In this document: piece by piece, positions 11,222-23,754 of the stretch
Layout: every line of letters begins with the position of its first letter
Numbering within the stretch: position 1 is the first letter of the stretch
Assembly (NCBI GenBank): GCA_963971405.1
Contig: OZ020492.1
Location: 9,219,151-9,283,150 of the forward strand
Direction of reading: 5' to 3'
DNA length: 64,000 bases
Origin: Psococerastis gibbosa
Taxonomy: Eukaryota > Arthropoda > Insecta > Psocodea > Psocidae
The notes under the pieces: model-generated
The model's database searches: none
What the model was told of the DNA's origin: nothing
Seen by the model: only the letters and a program-made list of their open reading frames with translations
Made by a program: the position numbers and the translations under genes

Positions 11222-12117
11222 ATTTGTACTCAATTTTAAGAAAATGCTAGATAATTTAATTGGCTACGTATGCAACTTCTTCACGGAGATATTGGCCGAT
11301 TTAGTATAATCTGACTGGCACATTTTGTGTTAAATAAAAATGGTAGATGCTAATTTTGAACGGGAAGGGGGACGAGGGTTTCTCCCGGGGAAAAGTTTTG
11401 GAAATATAGGAGTAGAATGGTAGCCTTTTAGATGACTTTAATGCGGCTGGTGAGTTCAGTATTTCCCATATGGAAAGTTGAAATTGAGCTGATTTTTAAG
11501 CGCTTTATAAACTATAGTATTTCAACCATCACAGTGGAAAATTTGAAGGCAAATGAATAGTTATGTAAGCTCGGGAATCTCCCCCGGGAGAAATATATGG
11601 AAGTATAGGAGTAAAGTGGTAGGTTTTTAGTATATTACACTTATGATTATCGGAGGAAAGTTTGTGTTATATGAACAAAAACATTTTCTTCAGGATCAGT
11701 GGTATTTTAGTCTCCTAAAGTAGAGAATCTGCGTTCTTCCGTGAATGTGTTCTCAAGACATCTACTACATGGTATTGGCCTACCAAAGTCCAAAGAATTG
11801 AACAGTATTTTGTTATGAGGCCGATCTTTGGCTAGAAGCAACAAGAGAAGATCGGTATGAGGACATTGCTTGCCAAATTAATTGTACAATCGTGTACCGT
11901 ACTGTATTCACTTTCAAACGTCTTCAACAGTGATGCTTCATTAATTCGCCTACAGCGCACCTCACGTATAGACGTAGTCGAACCCTTTTTTTGGGGTCAT
12001 CCTTACCTATGGTTATGAAGGGGAAACGTGGTTATACTTTTGTGAGAAGGTTTTAGTTTCAGCATACCTAAAACAAACTTTTATCCAGTGTAAATTTAAA
12101 ACTTAGGGGGTTATAGC
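11222..12117. other. Unassigned sequence
   Basis: Two related short blocks containing TCTCCCGGGG and TCCCCCGGGAGAAA (11382, 11578), similar in style to the internal modules of the hAT-like elements. No gene seen. Confidence 0.5.
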
Positions 12118-12299
12118 CAAGGGCGGATTTTGCCTCCAACTTCGGGGGGGGGGGGGGGGGTCAGCGGTCAGGTTCAGTGGATTATAAAATTAAAAAACAT
12201 AATTATTTTTAATTCCCACTGTAAAGCCATTGTTATCTAGTGTAAGTCAATTTATTTTGGGGGGTCCGGACCCTATGACCCCCCTAAAATCCGCCCTTG
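12118..12299. mobile_element. hAT-like MITE, CAAGGGCGGATTT family, copy 3
   Basis: Flanked by perfect 8-bp duplications GTTATAGC. Ends CAAGGGCGGATTTTG and AAAATCCGCCCTTG. Relative to copy 1 it is inserted in the reverse direction. Carries a run of about 18 G and the GGGGTCCGGACCC palindrome. Confidence 0.92.
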
Positions 12300-12424
12300 G
12301 TTATAGCCCCTTGTAGACCTGCCCCTACAGCACTTTTTTTTTGGTTCCAGTTAGTCAATTACTTCAGGGGCTAGTGTCAATCTTTCTGAATTTCAGAATT
12401 CGCATAATTCCGTCCGAAACCAAA

Positions 12425-12690
12425 ACCCTACGATTCGTCTCTTCTTCCTCTTCTCTCTTAGTCTTAGTACCGCGTGAGGGGTCACTCCGCACCCATTTCT
12501 TCTACTGGACCCGGCCGGACGCTAACTTTTTGAGCTCGGCCATTGTTTTTCCTCTTGCTCCGGCGAGTTGTTGGACTCTTTCCTCGAGGGTTTTCCTCGG
12601 TTTGCCAATAGGTCTTCTACCTTGTGGCATTGCATCGCCAACCTCCTCCGGGTGGTCCCATTCTCGTCCATCCTTTGGACGATTCTACAT
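12425..12690 (-). mobile_element. LINE ORF2 C-terminal fragment
   Basis: Homologous at the DNA level to 61205-61500 and 60190-60395, all on the minus strand. The plus strand reads the characteristic GGTCTTCTACCTTGTGGC and TCGTCCATCCTTTGGACG blocks, whose minus-strand translation is the QGRRPIGRP-type tail. It abuts the BEL/Pao 5' LTR. Confidence 0.7.
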
Positions 12691-12747
12691 GGAAAATTAC
12701 AACCTTCTATCTAAAGTCAAATATGGCTTTCTATCTGGTAAAGCCAT

Positions 12748-13268
12748 TGTCCGTGAATGCCTCGCATTGCACAAGCTAAACATAGTTGCGGGTTGTTGTC
12801 GCAGAGGTATTTACCTACCCCTAAAATCTGCTAGGTACTCTACCCCGCACCCTGCATTGACCCTACCTGCATTCTGCATTGGCTGCATTCAGTCTTAATA
12901 TTGCAACGGCTCCGATAGGTTCTAATTATTTACCTATTGTTAATTATATTAATTTTATTAGTTGTGGTTGTAGTGTCATTCGTGTTATTTTATATTATAA
13001 AGTGCTTATTGTGCTCGCCCCTGCTGGGATACTTTGCAAGCCACGGACTCCAGCAGTAGATAAGTAGCGTAGCCTATTCACCTAAAACACATACACCCAG
13101 ACACCTTACAGCACCACACTATACATTACATATTATAATAGGTCTACCTACTGTACTACACCTTCACCGAGTAAGCAGAGTACGGTAGGCTTATTCTTTT
13201 ATCTCTTATTCTCTTACCGAATCATATTATTTTCATACAGTCCACTCTATTTTCATAGGTACCTAAAC
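12748..13268 (+). repeat. 5' LTR of the BEL/Pao element
   Basis: Begins TGTCCGTGAATGCCTCGC and ends near ...GGTACCTAAAC. It aligns almost throughout with 15806-16295; the differences are an extra ~20 bases of CTGCATT-type repeats near 12870 and a small insertion near 13200. The divergence indicates an old insertion. Confidence 0.8.
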
Positions 13269-13840
13269 ATTTTTATTTTTATTTTATACTTAATTATTGG
13301 CATTGAGCCTATTAGAATCAGTAGTAGCCTATGTTATAGAGTACGGTATAAATCGTTAACCGTTATATTGGTCGTGGGGATATTACTACCCAAGGACTGG
13401 TACCTGGATCTGACCTTCTCGTCACCCTCTTTCAATAGATACTTTTAGGGGGATTTTTTTAGAATTGGCAGGTTTTACGGTCTTTATTGTTAAGACACCA
13501 TTACATGGTACCGACACTATACGGCTTCTATTATTGAACTGACATTTTGGTCAATTTATGGTGTCATAGTCATTATGTTGTGCAAATAGGGGATTGAGTA
13601 TAGCCTGTCCCGTTAGGTTCCCTTTCGTGAATTGTGGGTTCATTTATTGCGGAAATAGCGCCGACAAGATGGCGAACCGTTAGAAATGACCCTGATGCGT
13701 CTAATTGTAGCAGGCTACAAATTTTGCTTGACAAACGGTCAATGATTATTAATGACGTTAAGTCAATTTTGGCATATTTAAAATGCACCACTTCTCTCAC
13801 GCCCGGAGCTCTAAAGACCAAATCTCAGCGTGCTGAATGA

Positions 13841-14599
13841 TTGGTCACTCAATTCGAATCAATAGAGTCTGAACTGATGGATATCAATTCCGGAAGTTCG
13901 GAATCGGAATTTTTCGCTGAATATCTTGAAAGCGGTATTCTAGAAAAGGCTAGAACCGTTTCAAAGTATATATTACCTCATCATTCGGTTATCAAACGGT
14001 CCAGTAGTTGTACTCGTGTGCGGCCCGTTATGAATGCCCGTTGTCTCGGTAAGAATGGCAACTCTCTGAATTCTCAATTGCTGACGGGACCAGCATGGCA
14101 AACTAATATTTGCGATGTGTTATTGTCTTTCAGAGAAAGAAGTGTTGGTTTGATTTCCGACACTAGAAAAATGTATAATCAAGTTGTGATTGCTCCTGCT
14201 GATAGGTGTTATGAGCTTATTTTGTGGAGGTCTGCACCTGATGATGGTTCTGAGGAACTTGAGTTTACTCGTGTGCTATTCAGCATGGCACCTAGTGCAT
14301 TTTTAGCACAGCAAACTATAAAGCAGTTCATTGCTGACGAGAGCGTTAATTTCCCAATAGGTACCAACATTTTGCTGATTCAGCTATATGTTGATGATTT
14401 AATTACCATTTTAGACAGCAGCGACGACGAAATCCGATTTGCTGTCAAGGATGCTATTGCCTTGCTGCGCCAAGGTGGCTTTGAACCCCAAAAATTTGGA
14501 AGTTCTCACCACAGCCTTTTGTTCCATCTACCGCGTGATCAATGTGAGGATATTGATCTGCATGGCAAAAAGGCTGTATTGGGTCTATTTTGGACTTGA
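13841..14599 (+). pseudogene. BEL/Pao reverse transcriptase, N-terminal part (broken)
   Basis: A 252-codon frame with BEL/Pao reverse transcriptase features: the TRVRPVMNAR segment of the fingers, a LLSFRERSVGLISDTRKMYNQV-type palm motif in which the usual catalytic residue is an Asp (ISD), FSMAPSAFLAQ, and the catalytic box YVDD in the LYVDDLI context. After that come GGFEPQKF and KAVLGLFW, the hinge leading to the connection domain. The frame stops at about 14600, and homologous sequence resumes in another frame at 14615, so the polyprotein is frameshifted. An upstream frame at 13634-13840 may be a gag remnant. I infer the copy is inactive. Confidence 0.8.
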
Positions 14600-14614
14600 G
14601 CTAAAGATATTTTT

Positions 14615-15550
14615 ATGTATCGAGTCACTGAGTTTAATTATGTATATACCAAGCGCGGAGTCCTAAGCTTTATTACATGTTGTTATGACATCATGGGACT
14701 ACTTGCCACTCTTACTGAAAAAACCAGACACTTTCTCTGGAAAATATGGAAAATTGGCATTGATTGGGATGCAGTTTTTGATGAAAACTTGCGGAAAGAA
14801 TGGCAAATCCTTTTGGATGGTCTGCTATTTTTACAGAAAATACGTATTCCTCGTATAATAGATTGTTTTGGTTGCCCAAAACTTGTGCTATATTGCTTTT
14901 CTCCCGGCCATTGCAAAGCCATTTTTATCCGTTGCGTATGTGAGGGTCACGCTACTGTGACACAGATAAGGGCAAGAAGTAAAACCGTGCCAGTAAAATT
15001 CAAATCGCGTTTGACAGTCTCGAAAACTGAGCTACAAGCGGCTAATTTGCCCGTTAATAGTATGAATTCTCTTAACGAATTACCAATACAGCGAACTTAT
15101 TTTTGCACAGATAGCACTATCGTGTTGTCATGGCTGCGCTTTGTTGTAACTAAGTTGCAATTATTTGTGGCCAATTGTATTTCAATTATTTTGAGTAAAG
15201 CTAAAATTGAAGATTGGCGTTTCATTGGCTCTCAATTTAGCTGTGCTGATCCAGCTTCCCGAGGTCTAGGCCCAGAACAGCTGCTGAACTATTTGCAATG
15301 GTGGCATGATCCACCCCTTTTGTTGCAAGTACCTAACGTACGGCGCAAGGCACCTCCGTTTTGTGATGAAATACCAGATTTAAAAGCGGAAAAGACTAGA
15401 ATATTGTTGTCTTCACTGCAAAATGATTTCGACAAACGTTTTGTCGTCCGGTTTAGCTTTCCGATGAGACTAAATTGTGCATTTTCCCGGATTTTACAAC
15501 TGCCTTTGGGCCCTGTAAACAAATTTTTGCCCCTGCCATTTCAAAAGTAG
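14615..15550 (+). pseudogene. BEL/Pao connection and RNase H region (broken)
   Basis: A 311-codon continuation of the reverse transcriptase in a shifted frame. Typical BEL/Pao blocks can be read in order: YDIMGLLATLTEKTRHFLW, IRIPRI at the start of the RNase H region, TDSTIVLSWL containing the RNase H Asp, FVANCISII, DWRFIGSQFSCADPASRGL and LLNYLQWWHDPP. The expected CDAS-type start of the RNase H fold is degraded (HCKAIFIRCVCEGHA). No integrase zinc finger or DDE core follows before the 3' LTR. The enzyme would copy element RNA in the parent element; here it is a relic. Confidence 0.78.
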
Positions 15551-15805
15551 GGTGCCTTAATTTTATTAGTATTAAAATTTTGTATTTTAATTTTAGCTTT
15601 AGTAGTGCATTTCATTTATCTACTATCTACTAGTATTACCTATTTTGCTTAGTGAAATTGTTTTAATTTTAAGTCTTCAATTAATTTCATTTTTTTTAAG
15701 CTTTAATATGCTTAAGATTGCAAATATAGTATATATGTATATGTATATTTTTATATATTTCTTTATTTGTTTACCTTTTGCAAGTGCCTTGCAAGGCTGG
15801 CGGTA

Positions 15806-16295
15806 TGTCCGTGAATGCCTCGCATTGCACAATCTAAACATAGTTGCGGGTTGTTGTCGCAGAGGTACCTACCTACCCCTAAAATCTGCCAGATACTCTA
15901 CCCCGCACCCTGCATTCACTATTCAGTCTTAATATTGCAATGGCTCCGATAGGTTCTAATTATTTACCTATTGTTAATTATATTAATTTTATTAGTTGTG
16001 GTTGTAGTGTCATTCGTGTTATTTTATATTATATAGTGTTTATTGTGCTCGCCCCTGCTGGGATACTCTGCAAGCCACGGACTCCAGCAGTAGATAAGTA
16101 GCGTAGCCTATTCACCTAAAACACATACACCCAGACACCTTACAGCACCACACTATACATTACATATTATAATAGGTCTACCTACTGTACTACACCTTCA
16201 CCGAGTAAGCAGAGTACGGTAGGCTTATTCTCTTATTCTCTTACCAAATCATATTATTTTCATACAGTCCACTCTATTTTCATAGGTACCTAAAC
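15806..16295 (+). repeat. 3' LTR of the BEL/Pao element
   Basis: Direct repeat of 12748-13268, beginning TGTCCGTGAATGCCTCGC and preceded by a short purine-rich stretch (GGCTGGCGG) that may be the decayed polypurine tract. Similarity to the 5' copy stops at ...GTACCTAAAC. Confidence 0.8.
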
Positions 16296-18007
16296 CTTCA
16301 GGAGCGTAATTTGGAGTTCCTAGTTATTAGCTTATTAGGATACGCCCCTGTTGTGAGTTAGGTACTTATTTTTTTTTTACTGAGCTATCGCAGAAAACCA
16401 CAGCCATATTGAAATTTGAAGACTTTTTGGCCAGCCCCCTGAATGACTTATGTTTGGCATTAATGCAGGTATAAAAGGGAATACAATAAAGGAACACTTA
16501 TACCCTTTTGCTTTGGTATGATCCGCCTACCGGCATTTTATGACCAAACCGTTGTTCAGGAGGTGAGCCTACGTTAGGTACGAGGGAGGCGCCTAGAAAG
16601 TCCTCCGGAGTTATCATTTATTGATTGATTCTCTTATACTAGGCTTATGGCAATATCAGAGCTATTAATAATACATTTGTTACCGGTTTTTTATGGTCTT
16701 TGCTGTGGCTGAATGAAAAAAATTGAACAGTTCACTATTGGTTTTGTTCCGATTCGAATCACTCCTTTTGAATTAAAATATAAATTTACAGTGGTACAGT
16801 TAATGTTTAATAGTTAATGTGTATTGTTTAGGGTTTCATTTTTTAAACCTTGTGTACATAAAATAATTCAGCCTTTGGGGACAAGGTAAATATATTTTAA
16901 CTTTCGTATTTTCCATTTATTTTATTTTTGGCACAAGACTCGACAGAGAAGGAAAATTTTTCCACCTGACCCTAATAGGAACCTGACTTAACTGGTAAAG
17001 GAAATACATATTAAAATAAATTATATCTTTGTACACATAACATAAAACACTACATTTATTAAGAAATAATTTATTTTAAAATATGTATTCAAAATATTAC
17101 AAATTCAAATAGGAGACGATTTTATTTATGGTAGAGGAAAAACGCTAATGATATATAATATGATTCTGGCAGTATCATCCCAAATTGAGTAGTGGTCGTG
17201 ATCCTATATTTTCGCTGTATGCGACATTTTGCAATGAAATTGTGTTTTTTGGCGAGTATTGTCGAATTTTGGCGCTAACCGTCAATCAATACAATTTACA
17301 TACGTATCGTATGCTCCTCAATTTAATTAAGAATCCTAATTACAGTAGAACTCGGTGATGACTCAGATTTGGGGGCAACTTATTAACGAAGATTCTATTG
17401 GCCTGACCGAAATTATTGGACCCATAACAGTTTCATATTCCAGCTCTCATGCCTGAATAACCTAAATTAGTGTTTGTGCTATTGTTTTCATATTTAACTT
17501 TTGATTAGTGCAATTATTTATAATAACTTATACGAATCATGGGCTATTGTGCTATTATATACGACGGCCTGAATTACAGAATTATTGAGTTTTGTAATAA
17601 TAAGGGTGCAAATTTAGTTAAAAAATTAATTCGGTTTGGCAATCAATGGTACATTTCGCACCCATCTCGATTTGGTAGTTTCCCAATGTTTCATCTTTAG
17701 GAATAAATATTTCAGTAAAATAAATGTGCAATGTTTTCCCTGACAATAAATAACATGATTTTTAAATTAAATATAATAATACAATATTGTAATTAATACT
17801 AAAGCCATACACTGCGCTTCTAAATTGGTAATAGGAACCTGATTTGTAGGAAAAAAATTACTTAGCCTACAGTTATTAACATTTACAGTTGAACAGTACA
17901 AAATTACATTTTTCAGCACATTTTAAATGAGACTAGGTATTCCATAGCATATGGTTCTAACTTATTCAGTATAGGTTTACGCCTGTTGCAACCTACACAC
18001 CTATTTA
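16296..18007. other. Unassigned AT-rich sequence
   Basis: Between the BEL/Pao element and the MITE at 18008. A pogo-like start (CAGTAGAACTCGG) at 17344 has no matching right end that I can see. Confidence 0.55.
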
Positions 18008-18168
18008 CAAGGCCGTGGCCAGGTTTTGATTTCGGGGGGGGGGGGGATCCAGTTTTTTTAATGTAATTTATTAATGAATTAATGGATGTATTCTTCAAAT
18101 AAACAAAAAAATTATTTCGGGAGGGGGGGGTCCGGACCCCTTGGATCACCCCCCTAGGCACGGCCATG
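18008..18168. mobile_element. hAT-like MITE, CAAGGCCGTGGCC family, copy 1
   Basis: Flanked by perfect 8-bp duplications CCTATTTA; ends CAAGGCCGTGGCCAGG and CCTAGGCACGGCCATG. Contains G13 and G8-9 tracts and GGGGTCCGGACCCC. Lies about 640 bases downstream of the MNX stop codon. Confidence 0.92.
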
Positions 18169-18703
18169 CCTATTTAGTTGTGTTTGTATGCAATGTATTG
18201 CCATTAGAATTCCTTAGCTTGGTTTGAAATTCAATCGGCGCAAGATCTCGCAATAGGTTAACGCAGCCGAATTTTGTGTCAGCAGCATGTGGGAAAAAAC
18301 GAACCAAAATTTTTTTTGCGGTACTTGCCAAAGCTGCGGCTTACTACAGCATTTCACAGAAATAATTTTAGGGAAAAGAAAAAACGAAATTTGGCAATGA
18401 CCGAAGATATTGGGCATTTATAAAATATATATTTTATTTTTTAATCAATATAAAATATAAAATAATGATTCAGTATATCCAAGTTATAGATGCATACTAT
18501 TACTTCTTTTTTTTTTAGTGACGCTTCCATTATATTGATAGATGACAGAAATTTAATGAATTATCCAGTGAAAAATTACAACACAAAAAATTAAAAATAT
18601 CTTATAAAATAATGCATCAATTTTGTAATTTTATCCAAATTTAATCTGAACCTTTTTTACTGAAGCTAAAGAACCTTTGTAGCATAACAAACCTCTATGC
18701 AAA

Positions 18704-18713
18704 TTTATTTATT
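18704..18713 (-). promoter_or_regulatory. Candidate MNX polyadenylation signal
   Basis: Two overlapping AATAAA hexamers read on the minus strand about 97-106 bases after the MNX stop codon. They are the first canonical hexamers I found downstream of exon 3. In AT-rich DNA such hexamers also occur by chance, so the call rests on position and orientation only. Confidence 0.4.
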
Positions 18714-18809
18714 CTGCTCATAATTTCCACTGAGCAAACCATTTCATTTCTCGGAACATTTTATAAGACATACATATACATATATTTACGTACAAACAGT
18801 AAAAATATT

Positions 18810-19277
18810 TCAAATCACATAAGGACGATACAAAGTCTCCCCGCAATTATTTCCGTTTAAGGTAGAAATATAAAACTTTTTCCCAGAAGAATTGATTTTT
18901 CCTAATGTTTTCATACTAAGTTCAGTATACTTGAGATTATTTTTCTCTTCTGAAGAAATACCTTGGCAAGAATTATCATCTGCTGATTTTTCTCTGTCTA
19001 ATTGATTAACATTACAATTACCAAATGTATCTGAATTAGCGTCAACATCTTGCGGAAATTTCGTTCCGCACACGTTACGGGACATATCAACAGGGATATT
19101 TGTTCTTAAATCGCCTCTATGATTGGTTTCTTTTTGCGAATTTGGCTTATTAGGGCTCATTGGTGAATTTGGCTGCAATTGTTTGACTTTTTGACTGTCG
19201 TCCTTTGTTTTCGCTTCTTGCTGAGCCTTTTTGCTTCTTTTCCACTTCATCCGCCGGTTTTGAAACCAAATTTTCAC
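18810..19277 (-). CDS. exex: MNX/exex homeobox gene, coding exon 3 (recognition helix and C-terminus)
   Basis: Last coding exon of the MNX gene. The acceptor is ttattgtttCAG|GTGAAA; the exon reads VKIWFQNRRMKWKRSKKAQQ, homeodomain positions 45-60 and the start of the C-terminal tail, with W48, F49 and N51 of the DNA-recognition helix present. The homeodomain therefore covers about residues 278-337 of a 476-residue predicted protein. The tail is basic then Ser/Asn/Pro-rich (NSPMSPNKPNSQK) and ends in RPYVI before TGA. Intron 2 is 953 bp. The tail beyond KAQQEAK is not one I can match from memory and is expected to vary between lineages. Codons are intact, with no stop or frameshift, so the gene appears functional. 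Confidence 0.93.
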   Translation of the reverse strand: MKIWFQNRRMKWKRSKKAQQEAKTKDDSQKVKQLQPNSPMSPNKPNSQKETNHRGDLRTNIPVDMSRNVCGTKFPQDVDANSDTFGNCNVNQLDREKSADDNSCQGISSEEKNNLKYTELSMKTLGKINSSGKKFYISTLNGNNCGETLYRPYVI

Positions 19278-19797
19278 CTGAAACAATAAAAATAATTATT
19301 GATGAATACATTACACGGGCGGGTATGAATCCACATCAATGCCCACATGGACGCAAGAATTAATTAAACCTAGGTTCTCTGTTCTCATGTTTGATAAAAT
19401 TGCTAAATGGATTTAAAAATGGACTTTTGGATGTGTTATGAATAGGTCTCTTTGATGCACAATATACAATATGTTTAGTGAAGGCTCGATTTAGAGAGAG
19501 ATTCAAATGTTAATGAGTCTCTTGGTACGACTGACGCTTCAGTAATGGGTACCACCTCGGTTGTAAGAGAATACCTTTTTGTGATTTTAGAGGTAAAATT
19601 GCCCAAAATGGTCAGTAAATGATTCTATTGATTTTAAATGTTAAGGGGTGAACCAATTTGAGTAAGAAAAGTCGTCACTAGCAAACTTCTAGCTTGGTAT
19701 AGCTTTGCCGAGTAATACTTTAATAATATACATATTGGTATCACAGTATGAACTTGTGGAAATAAATATATAAAAAATTTTCTTTTATAAAAAAAGA

Positions 19798-19945
19798 TTA
19801 TTCGCATACAAACAATTTAATGAATGTATCCGAATAACCTCTTCAGTCGCCTCTGTAGGTAATACCTGTGTTGAATTACGACAGGTCACCGATCGCATGA
19901 TGTGTAGAGACTCGCACAAGTACGAACAAGCTACCACTATGCCAT
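19798..19945 (-). repeat. Second interspersed repeat family, copy 3
   Basis: In MNX intron 2, just before SINE copy d. Shares CTCTTCAGTCGCCTCTGTAG and GAGACTCGCACAAG with 9949-10090. Confidence 0.6.
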
Positions 19946-20007
19946 CGAAGGCCGTAAATAGTAATTGTTTTTCAACGACTGTCAACCTAACTTATAGCGG
20001 AATTAGG

Positions 20008-20160
20008 GCTAGTGCAGACGCCATCTTTCACCCGAAAAGTTGTTAGTTCGAGTCCTACACTTACTACGTTTTCTGGCGATGCTTCGGAGGGCATGTAAAG
20101 CAGGCGGTCCCGGGACCTCCCAGTTGAGTTCCAGTTCGCTTAGTAATAGAACAAAACGAC
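20008..20160 (+). mobile_element. tRNA-Glu-like SINE, copy d, internally deleted
   Basis: In MNX intron 2. It carries the CTTTCACCCGAAAAG anticodon-arm block, B box AGTTCGAGTCCT and body. About 40 bases before the tail TTAGTAATAGAACAAAA are missing. Confidence 0.8.
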
Positions 20161-20194
20161 AAATAATAGAACAATGTTCTTTCTTATACACTTA

Positions 20195-20800
<606 letters not shown>

Positions 20801-22040
20801 TGTAAACCTCTGACCATAGCTACAGGCTGCAGGTCCGACAAGACACACTGCATTTTCCCAAGTTATTCCTGTGGCTTTCTTTCCTTTCCTGTCTGTAAGT
20901 GGCGTAATTACCCCCTAGACTTTGAAGGGGCAAAGGTCAACATTTGAGCTTTCTTGGACGTATATTTATGCATATCACTTCACTTTCACTTTTTTTTCTT
21001 GACCAGTAACCCCGGACAAGGTGCATATATTGGCAAAAACAAAAATTTATATAAGTATAACTACGTATCACGCTCAAGCTTCCGCTTATCGAGCGATCTT
21101 AGTGCAGTGGCACTGCAAGATATAAAATTTAATTGATAATGAATTAATAATAATAAACCGTTATAGAGTACCCACTCTAACCTTCTGGCAATGAATGATA
21201 CAATTAGGCCTAAAATGGCTAATAGTAAATAGCTAGTCTGTGTTTGAAATTAAGATTTTTTTATTTATAATTTTATTTATATTTTTTTTTATAATAATTA
21301 CCAAGTTTGTTAACTTGTTTGTTAATTTGTTAAGTCAATTCTTCAACACAGTTTCCTTAACATTTGCTATCCTGTACCACTCCTTGTCTAAGTGAGCCGC
21401 GAGTCCCACGCACCCAAAAGCAAAAGCTCTACCCTTTATCATACAATTTGTTTCCTCCCCCCTTGCATAATCGGGAAATTTATCCCCCTCCCCTCGTGAA
21501 CTTGCAGATGTGTTCTGTGCTAACTAGGATGAACGTATAGAGACAGATGTGCTCGCTAGGGTGCTTATAATAGCGAGTCAACACATCTACGGATAATGGG
21601 AGCAAGATTACTCGATGTAGTGTTCCCTTCAGACTGACTCACCTTATAATCTTGTTAATATCTCCTACTTTCTGTTGATTTTTACTATTAAGTCTAGCAG
21701 AGCGCCATCTTAGTATGGCGCGGAATTCTCCTTGTTAATCCAATTTACCTAAAGGGAGCTTTACATCCCAGTAATTGTAATCCCTTATTGTTTATTCATG
21801 AGGTAAAATTTGCATATAAGTATTTACTGGCGGTTGGTAATGGCTGTGTTTAATGTTTTATTTTGGTGTAGGCTTTATTTTTGGGTTTTCTTTGAAATTA
21901 TGGAGTCACACTCTGTGAGGTATAAACTGTAGCCTAAGAATCACGAAAGCGTTAATTTTACTATATATATATATATAGGATAAGCGTACCTGACAGGTAT
22001 CTGGGGATATATGGAAATTAAGAGTTTGGTCGACTTCGAG
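20801..22040. other. Unassigned intronic sequence
   Basis: AT-rich MNX intron DNA without recognisable repeats or exons. Confidence 0.55.
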
Positions 22041-22195
22041 GCAAGGTGGTAGCGTGGTTGTACTTGTGCGAGTCTCACCTCTACTCACCTTGCGGTGTCG
22101 TAACTCGACTCAAGTACCTATTATGTTAGTTAATGAGGCGATTGTAGAGTTAATCGGATACATTCATTAAATTGTTTGCACGCAATTAAACTTAT
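22041..22195 (+). repeat. Second interspersed repeat family, copy 4
   Basis: Opposite orientation: GGTGGTAGCGTGGTTGTACT, TGTGCGAGTCTC, GGTGTCGTAACTCGA, then CATTAAATTGTTTGCACGC. Confidence 0.6.
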
Positions 22196-22865
22196 AAAAA
22201 CAAAAATAAAATAAAAAATCTATGGAACTTTAGTTGCCTTTTCCTACGCTACAGGTTCATTAGCGTTTAACAAAAAAAGAAACAACTGATTGGTCAAAGC
22301 TCAAAACCGAACACGCTCAGCCCTAACTGCAATAAATCACTTGCTATTTACCCCCCTCTCCCCCTCCCCAGTCCAATTTTCAACAATTAGCAGGGCACTT
22401 GTCTCCCACACGCACCCCTTTAGCGCCCTATATATATTTCATACCCGATAACACAATCCTTAACCATGTTAATAATATTACATTAACATCACAATACAGC
22501 CTCCACGCAATTCTGATAGGCCGTTCTGGCCATTTCCTACCCTTGAGCGGGAGAGGCCCACGAAAATTTCCCTGTTTCCACCCTCTTTTCTGTGACCATG
22601 TGGGCGGTTTGTCGAATTATCCAATTTCTCTTATTGAATTTATCTCTTGTTTTTATTCTCCGTTGATGCGCTAGGTGGCGCGGAAAATTGTTGGGTGCTG
22701 CATCATTTACTTTAGTTTCATTCATGGCTGTTTTCTTAATGGAAAAAATGTAATACTGTTTTTATTTGTTTTTGTCTTATTTTTTTCACGATAACAACTA
22801 TTGGCACGGGCTAAAATTTTGGGGGTCCTCAGATATCAAAACTTTTTCACCTCAGAGGTCTGTAC

Positions 22866-23268
22866 CAGCGGTGTAGCCAGAATTTTTTTGGGGGTGTCCA
22901 GTTTTCATACACTATCAATACATAAAGTTTGCCCGCTTGATACGATAGGTTTTCGAATGAGGTCGTGTTTCCCAAAATAGTGGAATTTACGCACTTTGAA
23001 AGCAGTTATGTTTATATTTTACATGTGAAGAATATTACAGCTAACAAGAGGGGCCCAGGAACTACCCCTAGGAATGTTTTTTAAAAGACAGGCCTGAAAT
23101 AGTTTGTCGGTAAATTTTTTTTGATTTTGTAGACGATAACTCTATTAACAAAACAGGAAACAGGGGGACCGGCGTCTCCCAGGGAAATTGTTTAAAATTT
23201 GCTATTTTGCTAAATGTTGGGGGGGTCCGGACCCAGCTGACCCCCCCCCCCCTTTGGCTACGCCACTG
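22866..23268. mobile_element. hAT-like MITE, CAGYGGYGTAGCC type
   Basis: Ends CAGCGGTGTAGCCAGAA and TTTGGCTACGCCACTG; flanked by GTCTGTAC and GCCTGTAC (7 of 8). The CAGTGGCGTAGCC terminus is widely seen in hAT elements. Contains GGGGTCCGGACCC and a C12 tract. Confidence 0.88.
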
Positions 23269-23480
23269 GCCTGTACACTACACTGTCGTATTCAGTACCG
23301 GCTAGGGTATAAATTTGTCTACCAACATTGCAGCAAAAATTAAAACGTTTAATTTCCCGCCAATTTCAAAACTATCGAAATATAAAAAAAAAGTCTCACT
23401 TGTGGGGGCCGGAATTTTAGGCATATTTGCGAGGGCCGTGGGCCTGTGCCCCAAGTGCCCATGGGTTAATCCGGCACTGA

Positions 23481-23754
23481 TTTGGCTATAGCCCCCCCCC
23501 CCCCCCCCCCTATTAGAGTTAGAGTCCTCAAAATGGGTAAACCCCCACTATTTCAGTCCTATTTTTCACAAATTTTCTCCCGGGGGAGAACCCCCCCCCC
23601 CCCCCCTTGTGCTCGGTTGTATTAATTACCTAGAATATAGAACCCTTTTTGCTCTGAAAATGCGTAAAACCTCAATATTTCAGCCCCTATTTTTCAAAAT
23701 AATTTCGAAATTGAATCTTTGGTCCTTCTTGGTCTCATCCTAGATCCGCGCCTG
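23481..23754. mobile_element. hAT-like MITE, CAGGCGCGGATC family, copy 3 (left end missing)
   Basis: Aligns with 3679-3959 from GGCTATAGCCCCC to the right terminus TAGATCCGCGCCTG, but lacks the left terminal repeat. It carries runs of about 20 and 16 C. Smaller remnants of the same family occur at 41478-41635 and 30667-30687. Confidence 0.75.

Larger units (their letters stand above)
12748..16295 (+). mobile_element. BEL/Pao-type LTR retrotransposon, internally shortened
   Basis: Two direct repeats of about 0.5 kb (12748-13268 and 15806-16295) enclose about 2.5 kb that holds only reverse transcriptase and RNase H coding sequence. Complete BEL/Pao elements are usually 6-7 kb; gag is at best a remnant, and protease and integrase are missing. 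The coding part is split by a frameshift at about 14600. No matching target duplication is visible at the outer ends. The left LTR is flanked by a LINE 3' fragment at about 12425-12690. Confidence 0.8.

Noticed and set aside
12341..12898. 185-codon plus-strand frame
   Set aside because: It runs through antisense LINE sequence and into the BEL/Pao LTR, so it is a chance frame across two repeats.
23270..23480. A further hAT-like element between CAGTACCGG and CCGGCACTG
   Set aside because: Flanking 8-mers do not match and the termini pair poorly; left unassigned.
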